Shown in pieces: positions 1 through 8,754 of a DNA stretch of 64,000 nucleotides (position 1 is the stretch's first letter; each line of letters starts with the position of its first letter). A program made the position numbers and the translations under genes. The stretch comes from JBIKWM01 sp044356305 (GTDB lineage: Bacteria; Bacteroidota; Bacteroidia; UBA10329). The DNA lies in NCBI GenBank assembly GCA_044356305.1, contig JBIKWM010000001.1, positions 1 to 64,000 of the forward strand. Reading direction: 5' to 3'. The notes beneath the pieces are model-generated. The model did no database searches and had not been told where the DNA came from. It worked only from the letters and a program-made list of their open reading frames with translations.

Positions 1-90
1 TCGGTCTCGCCACGAGAATCCTCTCAAAATTGGCCGCAATGACCATGATTCAACTTGATAATGCACTGAGCGGAAGACCATTAGGCCAAA

Positions 91-471
91 TCAAAAATGT
101 TCGCTTCGCCCAATAGCACAACGGGTGATAATAAAAGGACTCGAATTTATTGCAAAACCATTATCAGCAGTTGGTATTATATCAAAACAGAATTCATTGG
201 TGTTCTCATCCAGATGTGTTACAGACCATTCAATTTCTCCACTTAGATCAACGCGCATCAAATAAAATCCAGCGGCAAGTGATTGATTGTTCAAGGTCAT
301 GGATAGGACCATGTAGCTGTTCTCAATCGCAAGAATACTATTTCTGCCCCAAATACCTTCACTTTGATACTCAGTGAGCCCACTGTCATACTGCTTATCG
401 AAATAGATCTGTTGGGCATGAAGCCACCTGCTCATGCATATGAGCTGGATTAAAATCAGGAACCTGCTCAT
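91..471 (-). CDS. Short secreted protein, probably a truncated beta-propeller protein
   Basis: The 126-residue product opens with a signal peptide (about residues 1-20, ending WLHAQ). A segment reading GFYLMRVDLSGEIEW follows, which resembles one blade of the delta-60/WD-like propellers of secreted Bacteroidota proteins. It then stops at a TGA where a full protein would run for hundreds of residues, so it is probably the N-terminal stub of a broken T9SS cargo gene. The start at 471 was chosen because it gives the signal peptide and because its ATG overlaps the TGA of the upstream gene remnant (ATGA). Function unknown. A frameshift near 91-105 or a real short protein are both possible. Confidence 0.5.
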   Translation of the reverse strand: MSRFLILIQLICMSRWLHAQQIYFDKQYDSGLTEYQSEGIWGRNSILAIENSYMVLSMTLNNQSLAAGFYLMRVDLSGEIEWSVTHLDENTNEFCFDIIPTADNGFAINSSPFIITRCAIGRSEHF

Positions 472-726
472 TTCACACAGATGATACGTTGACTGTGCAA
501 CGGTACCCCATTGGCCGAAATGCGCAACAAATAGAGGCCCAAACACTCGCCAAGGTCAATAGCAAGAGTGCCGCTTCCTGTTGTGTGTGTTGAAGTCCGT
601 TTCACGCTTCGCCCAAGCGGGTCAAATACCTCTACCATCATTTCAGTTTTGGTGGTGCCAAACTGGTAAACCCGCCCGCGCCAATCTGTGCAATGCGCCC
701 GAGCGAGCGTCTTTCCCTCGTTCGTG
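468..726 (-). pseudogene. Remnant of a T9SS C-terminal sorting domain
   Basis: The frame encodes a typical type A sorting-domain ending: VEVFDPLGRSVKR, a short beta segment, then GLYLLRISANG and a basic terminus. Such domains end large exported proteins and direct them through the Por/T9SS outer-membrane machinery. No N-terminal body exists here. Upstream, the frame runs into the 107-bp repeat at 727-833 and then non-coding sequence. This is therefore the tail of a lost gene. It overlaps the next gene by ATGA. Confidence 0.55.
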
Positions 727-833
727 TTATTCGGTGGGCTCCAGCCCACCCAGTGGCCAGTGTTCTCATGCCTTCTCATCGTTTCAGTTCACCAAAGGTC
801 AACAAATATCTGAGCCACACACCATTCCCGTTC
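727..833. repeat. 107-bp dispersed direct repeat, copy A
   Basis: This copy and the one at 1497-1603 have the same length and differ at about 11 of 107 positions by eye. Both start TTATTCGGTGGGCT and end CCATTCC/TGTTC. Both lie just beyond the 5' side (minus strand) of decayed sequence, which suggests that a gene and its flank were duplicated and then decayed. Confidence 0.7.
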
Positions 834-946
834 ACCTGATCACTCCAACACCTTCTACAACCCTCAATGCAAACCGCGAACAGCCAACGGCCAACAGCCA
901 TTTGTATATCCGTACTGATTTGTAATCCGCATCAGCCCCAAAAAAG

Positions 947-975
947 AAAACCCCGACCATACCGGCCAGGGCTTT
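947..975. terminator. Possible terminator hairpin
   Basis: AAAACCCCGACC and GGCCAGGGCTTT form an imperfect stem with an A-rich left flank and a T-rich right flank. It sits in a gene-free stretch, so the transcript it would serve is unclear. Confidence 0.35.
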
Positions 976-1101
976 CCCTTTCACTCTCTCCCTCACTTTC
1001 ACTTTCCCTCTCACTCTACCAAATGGCTAACAGCTAGAGGCTTTCCTTCTGCCCTCACCCAGGGTCCAGTAAAAAAATCACACGCCCCTCATAATGAGCG
1101 T

Positions 1102-1248
1102 GTTGAAACTCCTTCTAAGATCGTTGAAACTTCTTCTAAGATCGTTGGCACCGATCCTCAATCTGTTGAGACCCCTTCTCAGATCGTTGGCACCGTTCCT
1201 CAACCTGTTGAGACTCCTTCTAAGGTTGTTGAGGCCGATCCGTTAACG
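1102..1248. repeat. 21-bp imperfect tandem array (7 units)
   Basis: Seven consecutive 21-bp units all begin GTTG (the first at 1102, the last at 1228). The commonest form is GTTGARACYCCTTCTMAGAT, alternating loosely with GTTGGCACCGNTCCTCAAYC. In the plus frame they read as heptads such as VETPSKI, VETSSKI, VGTDPQS and VETPSQI, but no start codon or ribosome site introduces them. There are no unique spacers, so this is not CRISPR. Two other arrays with the same period lie at 10589-10776 and 29255-29462. Confidence 0.8.
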
Positions 1249-1496
1249 GTCGGTGCCCCTTCTTTGCCCTTTATCGGTACGGCTCTGCACCCGGTCGGCC
1301 GTTCTGTTCGCATGACTCGGACATCTATGGTGGCCCATGTCCTTTGGTCAGGGCCAGGTGGCCGTGCGTCCCTTGGCATCAGGGCTCCGTTTCCGTCAGG
1401 CGCGGCATCGGGCCTATGCATGGGCCTTGCATGGCTTCCCTCCCCGCCCGCGCGTGAGTCTTTCCATCCCCGCAATTGGCAGGACAGGCGCACCAA

Positions 1497-1603
1497 TTAT
1501 TCGGTGGGCTCTGACCCACCCAGTGGCCAGTGTTCTCATGCCTTCTCATCAGTTCAATGCACCAATGGTCAACGATTATCTGAGCCACACACCATTCCTG
1601 TTC
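1497..1603. repeat. 107-bp dispersed direct repeat, copy B
   Basis: This is the partner of the copy at 727-833 and is equal in length. The adjacent bases on the low-coordinate side (about 1440-1496) also keep weak similarity to 660-726, so the duplicated unit was once longer. Confidence 0.7.
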
Positions 1604-1811
1604 TTCCGACTCCCTGATGACCTGACCACCTGACCACCTTACCCCCTGACCGCCTCCCGCGAAAGCTCCCGGAATGTCCACTTACATCGTGGTCTGCCGC
1701 TCTGCTGGTAGGGCAAGGACCGCGTGTCTCACAACTTCATTTTTGACGTTCGCCCGAAAACCCAAAATCATACCTTGCGGCCCGTTTCAAAACATGGTAA
1801 TCTAACATTGT

Positions 1812-3269
1812 ATGAGCTACATCTTCACTTCCGAATCAGTGTCTGAGGGCCACCCGGACAAGGTCGCAGACCAGATCTCTGACGCTATCCTCGATGAGTT
1901 TCTGCGCAGGGACGCCTACAGCCGCGTGGCGTGCGAGACCTATTGCACCACGGGCCTTGTGGTAGTGGGTGGCGAGGTGACCTCGAGTGCCTTTGTCGAT
2001 GTGCAGAATGTGGTGCGCGATGTGGTGAACCGCATCGGATACACCAAGGCCTCATACCGCTTTGATGGCGACAGCTGCGGGGTGCTCAATGCCATACACG
2101 AGCAGAGTGCCGACATAAGCCGCGGGGTGAGCGAGGACACCAATGCCGATAAGGATCAGGGTGCCGGAGATCAGGGCATGATGTTCGGTTATGCGGTAAA
2201 CGAGACCGAGAGCCTGATGCCCGTCACCCTCGAACTGTCGCACATCATCCTGCGCGAGCTTGCCGCCATCAGGCGCGAGGGCAAGAAGATGACCTACCTG
2301 GGCCCCGACAGCAAGAGTCAGGTGTCGGTGGAATACAACGACCGCAACCGGCCCGTGGCCATTCACACCATTGTGGTGTCCACCCAGCACGATGAGTTCA
2401 TCAAGCCGAAGAGCAACACCGCCAAGGCATTGAAGGAAGCCGAAGTGGCTATGCAGAAGCAGATCCATGACGATGTGCGCGACATTCTCCTCAAGCGGGT
2501 CATCAAGAACCAGCCGCGCGCCATCAAGAAGCTTTTCGGGAAGAACTGGAAAGAACGTGTGCGGCTGTTGGTAAACCCCACAGGCAAGTTCGTCATAGGT
2601 GGTCCGCATGGCGATGTGGGCCTCACCGGGCGTAAGATCATTGTTGACACCTACGGTGGTCACGGTGCCCATGGGGGCGGTGCTTTCTCAGGCAAGGATC
2701 CGAGCAAGGTCGACCGTTCGGCAGCCTATGCCGCCCGCCACGTGGCCAAGAACCTTGTGGCCAGCGGCCTGTGCACCCGCGCACTTGTGCAGGTGGCCTA
2801 CGCCATCGGCAAGGCACAACCGGTGAGTGTGAACGTGAACACCTTCGGCACCTGCCGCCACTGGCACAATGGCGAGAAGATGACCGATGGCCGTATATCC
2901 GAGAGGGTGTCCAGCCTGTTCGATATGCGCCCGGCCGCCATCCGCGAGCGCTTCGGCCTGCTCAATCCGATCTATTCGGCCACAGCGGCCTATGGCCACT
3001 TCGGCCGCAATGCCGAAGACCGCGATGTCGAGTTCATCACGGTCGAAAAAGGCGTTGAGAAGCGCAGCACCCGCAAAGTGACCTTCTTCGGCTGGGAGCG
3101 CACCGACATGGTCGACAAGGTGCGAAAAGCATTTGGCATCGAAGCCCCGAAAGAGGGCAAGACCCGTGGACGCAAGCCCAGCGCGAAGGCCGCTACAGCC
3201 AAGGCAGCCACCACTGCCACCAAGGCCGCTCCGGCCAAGCGGGGCCGCAAGAAGGCCGTTACGGCCTGA
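1812..3269 (+). CDS. metK: S-adenosylmethionine synthetase with a basic C-terminal tail
   Basis: This cytosolic enzyme makes S-adenosylmethionine from ATP and methionine. The N-terminal EGHPDKVADQISDAILD signature (residues 12-28), the GAGDQGMMFGYA loop and the glycine-rich GGHGAHGGGAFSGKDP motif with the following KVDRSAAYAARH are all present, so the enzyme should be active. At 485 residues it is longer than the usual 380-430. The excess is largely a low-complexity tail from about residue 444, made of Lys, Ala and Thr. It contains RGRKP and KRGRKK, which resemble AT-hook or histone-H1-like DNA-binding tails. The gene stands alone with a long upstream region. The start gives the canonical SYIFTSESVSEGHPDK N-terminus. 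Confidence 0.96.
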   Translation: MSYIFTSESVSEGHPDKVADQISDAILDEFLRRDAYSRVACETYCTTGLVVVGGEVTSSAFVDVQNVVRDVVNRIGYTKASYRFDGDSCGVLNAIHEQSADISRGVSEDTNADKDQGAGDQGMMFGYAVNETESLMPVTLELSHIILRELAAIRREGKKMTYLGPDSKSQVSVEYNDRNRPVAIHTIVVSTQHDEFIKPKSNTAKALKEAEVAMQKQIHDDVRDILLKRVIKNQPRAIKKLFGKNWKERVRLLVNPTGKFVIGGPHGDVGLTGRKIIVDTYGGHGAHGGGAFSGKDPSKVDRSAAYAARHVAKNLVASGLCTRALVQVAYAIGKAQPVSVNVNTFGTCRHWHNGEKMTDGRISERVSSLFDMRPAAIRERFGLLNPIYSATAAYGHFGRNAEDRDVEFITVEKGVEKRSTRKVTFFGWERTDMVDKVRKAFGIEAPKEGKTRGRKPSAKAATAKAATTATKAAPAKRGRKKAVTA

Positions 3270-3443
3270 TTCTTCGCGGTCAGATCAATAGACGCAGGGC
3301 GGTGTATGGCCGCCCGCAACATTGGTCGCACTGGCCGGGCAATGGGCGCACATCTGTGCACCGTGCCCCGTTTTCCTTTGGGACCGTTCGTTCAAAAGAC
3401 AGCTTTAAGCTGAATTTGTAGGTGGGCTTCAATCAAACATACC

Positions 3444-3488
3444 AGTGAACGGGTGGGTTGATTGATGTGAACGGCTCACCCGTTCACT
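3444..3488. terminator. 12-bp inverted repeat at the nfu stop codon
   Basis: AGTGAACGGGTG (3444-3455) and CACCCGTTCACT (3477-3488) are perfect inverted copies separated by 21 bases. The right arm is inside the last codons and stop of the minus-strand Fe-S gene. It may act as a terminator between the convergent metK and nfu genes, although no clear U-run follows. Confidence 0.45.
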
Positions 3489-4078
3489 GCCACCACCTCG
3501 TCCACCTCGCCCGGCAGCATCTTCTTCAGCAGTCCTTCAATGCCAGCCTTGAGGGTGTAAGTCGATGATGGGCAGCCGCTACAAGCGCCCTGTAGCAGCA
3601 CATTCACACGGCCTTCCGCATAACTCTGGAAACTGATGTGGCCGCCATCGCCCTCCACGGCCGGGCGCACATATTCATCAAGTATGTCAATGATGCGCTG
3701 CTCCACATCGGTGGTGGCCTCGGCATGGGCCATGCGGGGCGGCTCGCTCAGATCGGGCTCCGTCAGGTGCACACCCTCCTTCACCACCCCGCCCCCGCTG
3801 TTGAGGTGGTCACGTATGAACTCGCGCAGCTCCAGCACCACCTCGTCCCAGGGCACCATGTCGTTCTTGATCACCGTGACGAAATTGGACGTGATGAACA
3901 CGGCCTTAACAAACGGGAACCGGAACAGCGCAGCGGCCAAAGGGCTCTGCTGCGCCTCCTCCACCGAGTTCATCTCCAGACTGCCGTTGGGAAGCAGAAA
4001 CCGGTTGGCCACGAACTTCATGGCAGCCGGATTGGGGTTGCTCTCTGCGTAAACGGAATAGATGATCTTGTCTTCCAT
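3476..4078 (-). CDS. Nfu-type iron-sulfur cluster carrier
   Basis: The protein carries assembled Fe-S clusters to apo-proteins. Residues 1-95 match the Nfu N-terminal domain (ESNPNPAAMKFVANR, FPFVKAVFITSNFVTV). Residues 123-200 are the NifU C-terminal domain with the cluster-binding pair C166 and C169 in GACSGCPSS. The length of 200 matches NFU1-like proteins of Bacteroidota and mitochondria. It lies 33 bp downstream of the large T9SS gene on the same strand, but a functional link is unlikely. The SUF operon that would supply it is at 35369-41909. Confidence 0.9.
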   Translation of the reverse strand: MEDKIIYSVYAESNPNPAAMKFVANRFLLPNGSLEMNSVEEAQQSPLAAALFRFPFVKAVFITSNFVTVIKNDMVPWDEVVLELREFIRDHLNSGGGVVKEGVHLTEPDLSEPPRMAHAEATTDVEQRIIDILDEYVRPAVEGDGGHISFQSYAEGRVNVLLQGACSGCPSSTYTLKAGIEGLLKKMLPGEVDEVVAVNG

Positions 4079-4111
4079 GAGCTGTTCGGTGCGGAATTCG
4101 GATGGGCGCGG

Positions 4112-7100
4112 CTACTCGAGCACAATGCGGCTCACCATCAACCCGTCATTGACCCGAAGGTTCAGCGAATAGACCCCCTTGGGCTGACCGGACAGGTCAA
4201 GCTCCATGCGGAATGGCCCGTTGGCCATCACTGACCGGCCCATGATGCGCCTGCCCAGCATATCGGTCACCTCAGCTACCACCGCAGTGCCGGTGGCCAA
4301 CTCAGCCTCCAGGACGAGCAGCCCATCAGTCGGATTAGGATACACCAGCCATTGACCTGCACCCTGTGTCTCATTCACCCCAATACCGAACTGAATGACC
4401 GAGATAGGCAGCGAAACGGAGGTGGTGCAGTTCAGGTTGATGGCTGTAAGGGTGATGGTGTAGTCGCCTGGGGTGTTGTAGGCGTGGATAGGACTGACAT
4501 TGTAGTCGAGGGCACTGCCATCACCGAAATCCCAGATATACTCGGTGGCGTTCAGGCTGTTGTTGGTGGTGGCCACGGTGCCTGTGGCCGATAGGATGAC
4601 CGTACCTGTGCTGAGCAGGAAATCGGCCGTGAGGCCCAGCGCTGCGCAGTCGTAGTTCACATTCACTGTTGTGTAGGCCGTGTCGCTGCACAGGCCGTTG
4701 CTCGCTATCATGAACACCGGACGCGGCCCTGCCTCCGCAAAGGCGTGTATCGGGTTCTGGATGTTCACCACCGGGGTGCCGTCACCAAAGTTCCATGTCC
4801 ACATGTTGGCGGCCGGACTGGTGTTGTCGTTGAATGCCACCGCCATGCCCAGCGTGGCCGATGTGGGCCCGCTGATCACCGCATTCAGGGTGGGGAATGT
4901 GTTGATGGTGATCTGGTCGGAGGCATCACAACCGTACTGGTCGGTGATGGTGACCCCGTATGTTCCTCCCGCACCGGGCTGGTAGGTCTGCTGGGTCTCG
5001 CCTGCCAATGGAGAGCCGCCCTGGTCCCACTGGTACTGCGCCCCTTGATTCTGGGCATCGAGCACGGGGAACTGCGCATTCGCGCACACATTCACATCGG
5101 CCCCTAGAAACACAAACGGATTGCTGACCACCACCTCCACCTCATCGCTGCCGGTGCAACCGCTGTTCTCGGTCACATCCACCACATAGGTGCCCGGTTG
5201 TGCGGCCGTCAGGTCAATAAGGCCCGTACCGATGGGATTGCCGTCCCAAGTCCAGGCGTAGGTGCTGCTGTCAATGCCGGCATTCAGCACGGGCAATGGC
5301 TCGCCCTGACAGATGCCCACATCGGGCCCCAGATCCACAGGCGTGGTGGTGTATATCTCCACCTGCACCGTGTCCTGACCATTGCACGTGGGGCCGTAGC
5401 TGACCGTGACACCGTAAATACCGGTGATCAATGTTCCCTCCGTTTCCTGTCCCTGCCCGTACGGCTGGCCATTGAGGGTCCATGCGTAGGTGGCCCCATC
5501 GTTTCCGTTGGCATCGAGTATGGGTAGATCGCCCAGGAAGCACGCGCGGAAGGGTCCGCCAAGGTCCACATCCACCTGACCGAGCACATGAATCGTGTCC
5601 TGCGTCTTGGATGTGCCGCAGCAACTGGTGACGATAAGCTCCACCACATAATCGCCAGGAGTGCTGAAGGTGACCGTGCCAGGATTCTGCACCGTGGATG
5701 AGGTGATGTCGCCCCCGGGTATGTCCCATGCATAGCTGAGACCGTTGAAAGTGGTGCTCAGGTCAATGCTCTCACCTGCGCACAGTGTGGTGCGGCTGGC
5801 GGTGATCCGCGGAGGATTGAATGCCGTCTCGACCAGCACATAATTGGAAAAGAAATAGGGCACCCCGTCCACAATAAGGGTGAAGCTGCGCGGACCTAAG
5901 GGGCCGCTGTACTGCACGTTCTCTGCGGCACTGGTACTGGTGGCGGGTGAGGCCCCATAACCGAAAATCCAATTGATGATGCCTGTGGCAGAGGTGCTGA
6001 ACGCCACATTGCTGCTGTCGCATCCGAAGTACTCGACATGCACCTCAGGTTCAAAGAGGTTGTACATGAACGGGTCGAGCACGGGGGTCCCGGTCAACTG
6101 ATAGAGGCCCTCGCTGAGGCCGTCAGAACCTTTGCCACCGCGGCCACCGTTGCCACCACGGCCGCCACGGCCGCCATCGCCTCCCTGGCCCACGTGGCAG
6201 CTGGCGTTGGGCCCGTTGTCGCCCAGCACGCCACCGGCACCTCCGGCACCTCCCTGACCACCGGCACCTCCTAGCCCACCGGGCCCGCCCTGTCCGCCAT
6301 CGCCCGGGTAGTAGTAGCAGTCCTGCACTATGCCATTGATGCCGTTATTGAAAGCGAAAACGCAGAAAGAGCTTCCTCCGCCCGTGCCGCCCGAGCCGCC
6401 CTGTCCCAGCTGGCCCCCTTCACCGCCTCCGCCACCGCCACCGCCCGAACCGGCCGAATTGTAGGCGGTATCGGCATCATAAGGGGCCGAACCGAATGTG
6501 GGGATGGTGGGTTGCAGCGCGGCCGGTTCGCAGCCTTTGCCGCCACCACCGCCTCCGCCACCGCCTCCGGCCCCATGACCCTGTCCGGGGTTGCCCTGGG
6601 CGCCTGTGCCGGGCACAAAGAACCCACCCGCAAACGCGCCCACACCCTGTGTGCCCTGAAAACCATCGAGGCCATCGAGGCCATCGTAACCCACTTTTCC
6701 GTGATTGAGCTGTGTGGCCGTGCAATTGGTGTTGGCATACGTCAGCTCGCAGGCCCCGATGCCACGTGCACCGCCCGGCCCTCCACCGGGACCCAATCCA
6801 GAAAGGCCCGGATTGCCAGGATTCGTGAACTCGCTACCGGGCGATACCACCCATTCGCACAGGTTGACAATGGGAACACATACCTCTTGGACCTCAAACC
6901 CGCCCCATTCTCCTCCCTCGCCACCTACGCCACCGGCAAAGCTTCCCGCGAAAGACCCTGATCCCCCTGCCCCGCCCGCGCGGCAGCAGTTGCCCTCGTC
7001 AATGCCCGGCTGTCCTGCCGCGCCAGGTGCCCCGGCCATGCCAGGAGCACCCAAAGTGCCCACTTGCCCATCGCTTCCCTTGCCAGTGTAAATGAGACAG

Positions 7101-7588
7101 CGCGAAACGGTATAGGCCGAACTGCCCGATATGTAGATGCCGTAAACGCTCACACCGCTGCCCGGGGCATCGGCCACCTCTATGCGCATGTCCTGGATAC
7201 GGAACCCGCTGATATTGACACAGCGGAGCCCTATGAGTGCACTGTTGGCCGCATCGTGGTTGGCGCTGGTGCGTTGCAGCACGGTCTCGGCCGCGTTGGT
7301 CTTGACCCACGTGGCCGGGTCGAACCCGCCCTCAATCACCATGTCGGTCTGCAGATCGAGGGTGGATGTGAGCGAATAATTGCCGTGCGCCAACCGCAGG
7401 TGCTTGGCCGTGGGGCCAAAAAGCGTAAGTGCGTAGGTCAATGAGGCGGGATTGGCCTTGGTGCCGGCCCCTCCGCTGCTGGCCCCACCTGCCTTCACAT
7501 AGATGTAACCGCACTCCTGGGCAGGTGCCACAAAGGGCAGCAGCATCAGGAAAATCAGGACGGGACGGGGCAGAAACATGTTGAGCAA
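4112..7588 (-). CDS. Large glycine-rich, PKD-domain surface protein with T9SS sorting domain
   Basis: This 1158-residue exported protein has a signal peptide (residues 1-23, ending APAQ). Its first third resembles a right-handed beta-helix or pectate-lyase-like start (YIYVKAGGASSG, then IRVADAPGSGVSV-like strands). The middle (about 165-490) is strongly glycine-rich and partly collagen-like, with runs such as GGAGGQGGAGGAGG and GGDGGRGGRGGNGGRGG. Next come Ig/SprB-like modules (VDLGPDVGICQGE, FLGADVNVCANAQFPVLDA) and at least two PKD domains (WNFGDGTP, WDFGDGSALDYNVSPIHAY). The C-terminus is a type A sorting domain (VYPNPTDGLLVLE ... GVYSLNL). It is likely an adhesin or matrix protein anchored at the cell surface; the ligand is unknown. 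Confidence 0.85.
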   Translation of the reverse strand: MLNMFLPRPVLIFLMLLPFVAPAQECGYIYVKAGGASSGGAGTKANPASLTYALTLFGPTAKHLRLAHGNYSLTSTLDLQTDMVIEGGFDPATWVKTNAAETVLQRTSANHDAANSALIGLRCVNISGFRIQDMRIEVADAPGSGVSVYGIYISGSSAYTVSRCLIYTGKGSDGQVGTLGAPGMAGAPGAAGQPGIDEGNCCRAGGAGGSGSFAGSFAGGVGGEGGEWGGFEVQEVCVPIVNLCEWVVSPGSEFTNPGNPGLSGLGPGGGPGGARGIGACELTYANTNCTATQLNHGKVGYDGLDGLDGFQGTQGVGAFAGGFFVPGTGAQGNPGQGHGAGGGGGGGGGGKGCEPAALQPTIPTFGSAPYDADTAYNSAGSGGGGGGGGEGGQLGQGGSGGTGGGSSFCVFAFNNGINGIVQDCYYYPGDGGQGGPGGLGGAGGQGGAGGAGGVLGDNGPNASCHVGQGGDGGRGGRGGNGGRGGKGSDGLSEGLYQLTGTPVLDPFMYNLFEPEVHVEYFGCDSSNVAFSTSATGIINWIFGYGASPATSTSAAENVQYSGPLGPRSFTLIVDGVPYFFSNYVLVETAFNPPRITASRTTLCAGESIDLSTTFNGLSYAWDIPGGDITSSTVQNPGTVTFSTPGDYVVELIVTSCCGTSKTQDTIHVLGQVDVDLGGPFRACFLGDLPILDANGNDGATYAWTLNGQPYGQGQETEGTLITGIYGVTVSYGPTCNGQDTVQVEIYTTTPVDLGPDVGICQGEPLPVLNAGIDSSTYAWTWDGNPIGTGLIDLTAAQPGTYVVDVTENSGCTGSDEVEVVVSNPFVFLGADVNVCANAQFPVLDAQNQGAQYQWDQGGSPLAGETQQTYQPGAGGTYGVTITDQYGCDASDQITINTFPTLNAVISGPTSATLGMAVAFNDNTSPAANMWTWNFGDGTPVVNIQNPIHAFAEAGPRPVFMIASNGLCSDTAYTTVNVNYDCAALGLTADFLLSTGTVILSATGTVATTNNSLNATEYIWDFGDGSALDYNVSPIHAYNTPGDYTITLTAINLNCTTSVSLPISVIQFGIGVNETQGAGQWLVYPNPTDGLLVLEAELATGTAVVAEVTDMLGRRIMGRSVMANGPFRMELDLSGQPKGVYSLNLRVNDGLMVSRIVLE

Positions 7589-7638
7589 AACCCCGCATTG
7601 GGGCTTACAAGTTTACGAATGGACACGGCCACTCCGCC

Positions 7639-7646
7639 TACCTTGC
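7639..7646 (+). promoter_or_regulatory. Candidate -7 element TACCTTGC
   Basis: TACCTTGC ends 4 bases before the ATG of the nucleoid-associated gene. This matches the spacing of the TAnnTTCG elements elsewhere in the window and implies a leaderless or very short 5' UTR. Confidence 0.4.
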
Positions 7647-7650
7647 CGCC

Positions 7651-8670
7651 ATGTTCGACATCACCGATAGCAAGGTGGTCATGCTGGCGGTCCATCATAT
7701 CCCGCAGCAGGCCCCCGACTCGTTCCTGAGCCTGAAAGGTTCGCCCATTGTACTTGACGATCAGCGCCTGCACGCCAGTGTGCTGCACATGCTCACGGCC
7801 CACTTCAAGACGGCCGAGGTGTTCAGGCCCATGCACATGTCACCCGCAGCAGTGGCAGCCGAGCGTGCCATGACCGACCTTAGCGACATGGAGGCCTTCC
7901 AGGAAACGGCATCGGCACTGGCCACCCGGCTGTACTCGGTGTCGGGGCATCCGGGCATCCCGGAGGGCGACCTCTTTATCGGCCTTCTCAGCGATGTGGG
8001 CTACCAGAACAAATCCTGCACGGCCCTCGCAATCATCAAAGGCGAATCGCACAGCACCGTGATCAGTGCCTCGGAGACCGAGGTGGAGGCCTTTGACGGG
8101 CTCGACATATCGAAACCCCAGAAGGGCGGAATCTTTGTGCTGACCGAGGAGGGTATGGTGGCCATGGTGACCGACACCGGCCGCAGGCCCGATGCCGCCT
8201 ATTGGGTGCAGGATTTTTTGGGGATAGAGCCTGTGGCCGATGAGTTCCAGTTCACCCGGAACGTGATGGCCATGACCCGCGCCTTTGTGCAGGAGCGCAT
8301 GCCCGAGCGGTTTGAGGTGGAAAGGCCCGACCAGATTGACCTACTTAACCGGTCCATGGAGTATTTCAAGCAGAACGAGACGTACGATGATGGCCACTTT
8401 GCCACCGAGGTGTTCCGCGACCCTGCGGTGATAGGCAGTTACAAGGATTTCAAGCAGGAGATCATGCAGAGCGATGACATACCGGTCACCGACCGTTTCG
8501 CCATATCGCAGCAGGCCGTAAAGGGCCAGCAGAAGATCTTCAAGAGCGTGCTCAAACTCGACAAGAACTTCCACATCTACATACATGGCAACCGCAACCT
8601 GATAGAGAGCGGCTTTGACGATGAAAAAGGCATGAGGTACTACAAGGTCTTCTATAAGGACGAGGCTTGA
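7651..8670 (+). CDS. NdpA/YejK-family nucleoid-associated protein
   Basis: The 339-residue cytosolic protein matches the 37-kDa nucleoid-associated family (YejK/NdpA) along its length. It has an N-terminal part with GDLFIGLLSDVGYQNKSC-like strands, a central MERFEVERPDQIDLLNRS-like linker and a C-terminal FKLDKNFHIYIHGNRNLIESG-like segment ending in GMRYYKVFYKDE. Family members bind DNA and associate with the nucleoid, but their exact job is unclear. It is transcribed divergently from the surface-protein gene and stands 84 bp before purQ. No membrane segment or signal peptide is seen. Confidence 0.8.
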   Translation: MFDITDSKVVMLAVHHIPQQAPDSFLSLKGSPIVLDDQRLHASVLHMLTAHFKTAEVFRPMHMSPAAVAAERAMTDLSDMEAFQETASALATRLYSVSGHPGIPEGDLFIGLLSDVGYQNKSCTALAIIKGESHSTVISASETEVEAFDGLDISKPQKGGIFVLTEEGMVAMVTDTGRRPDAAYWVQDFLGIEPVADEFQFTRNVMAMTRAFVQERMPERFEVERPDQIDLLNRSMEYFKQNETYDDGHFATEVFRDPAVIGSYKDFKQEIMQSDDIPVTDRFAISQQAVKGQQKIFKSVLKLDKNFHIYIHGNRNLIESGFDDEKGMRYYKVFYKDEA

Positions 8671-8754
8671 GGCTGTGCCCCTCCTTTGCCGATAGACCTC
8701 AGGGCCGATGCAGGGCACGGAGTACTTTCGCGGCTCACGATTGACACATAGAGC

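Larger units (their letters stand above)
834..1811. other. Gene-free region upstream of metK
   Basis: No convincing gene is seen. The stretch holds a hairpin at 947-975, a small hairpin at 1081-1102, a 21-bp tandem array (1102-1248) and the second copy of the 107-bp repeat. From 1249 to 1496 a long open frame exists, but its amino-acid make-up looks random. The last 200 bases should carry the metK promoter; TACCTTGC at 1771-1778 is only a weak -7 candidate. I recognise no SAM riboswitch. Confidence 0.5.

Noticed and set aside
1102..1248. CRISPR array
   Set aside because: The units follow each other without unique spacers, are imperfect, and no cas gene is in the window.
1102..1617. Heptad-repeat protein encoded by the first 21-bp array
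   Set aside because: No start codon or upstream signal introduces the repeats and the sequence after 1249 looks random. Kept as a DNA repeat.
1690..1811. SAM riboswitch upstream of metK
   Set aside because: I could not trace a SAM-I or SAM-II fold by eye. A covariance-model search would decide.
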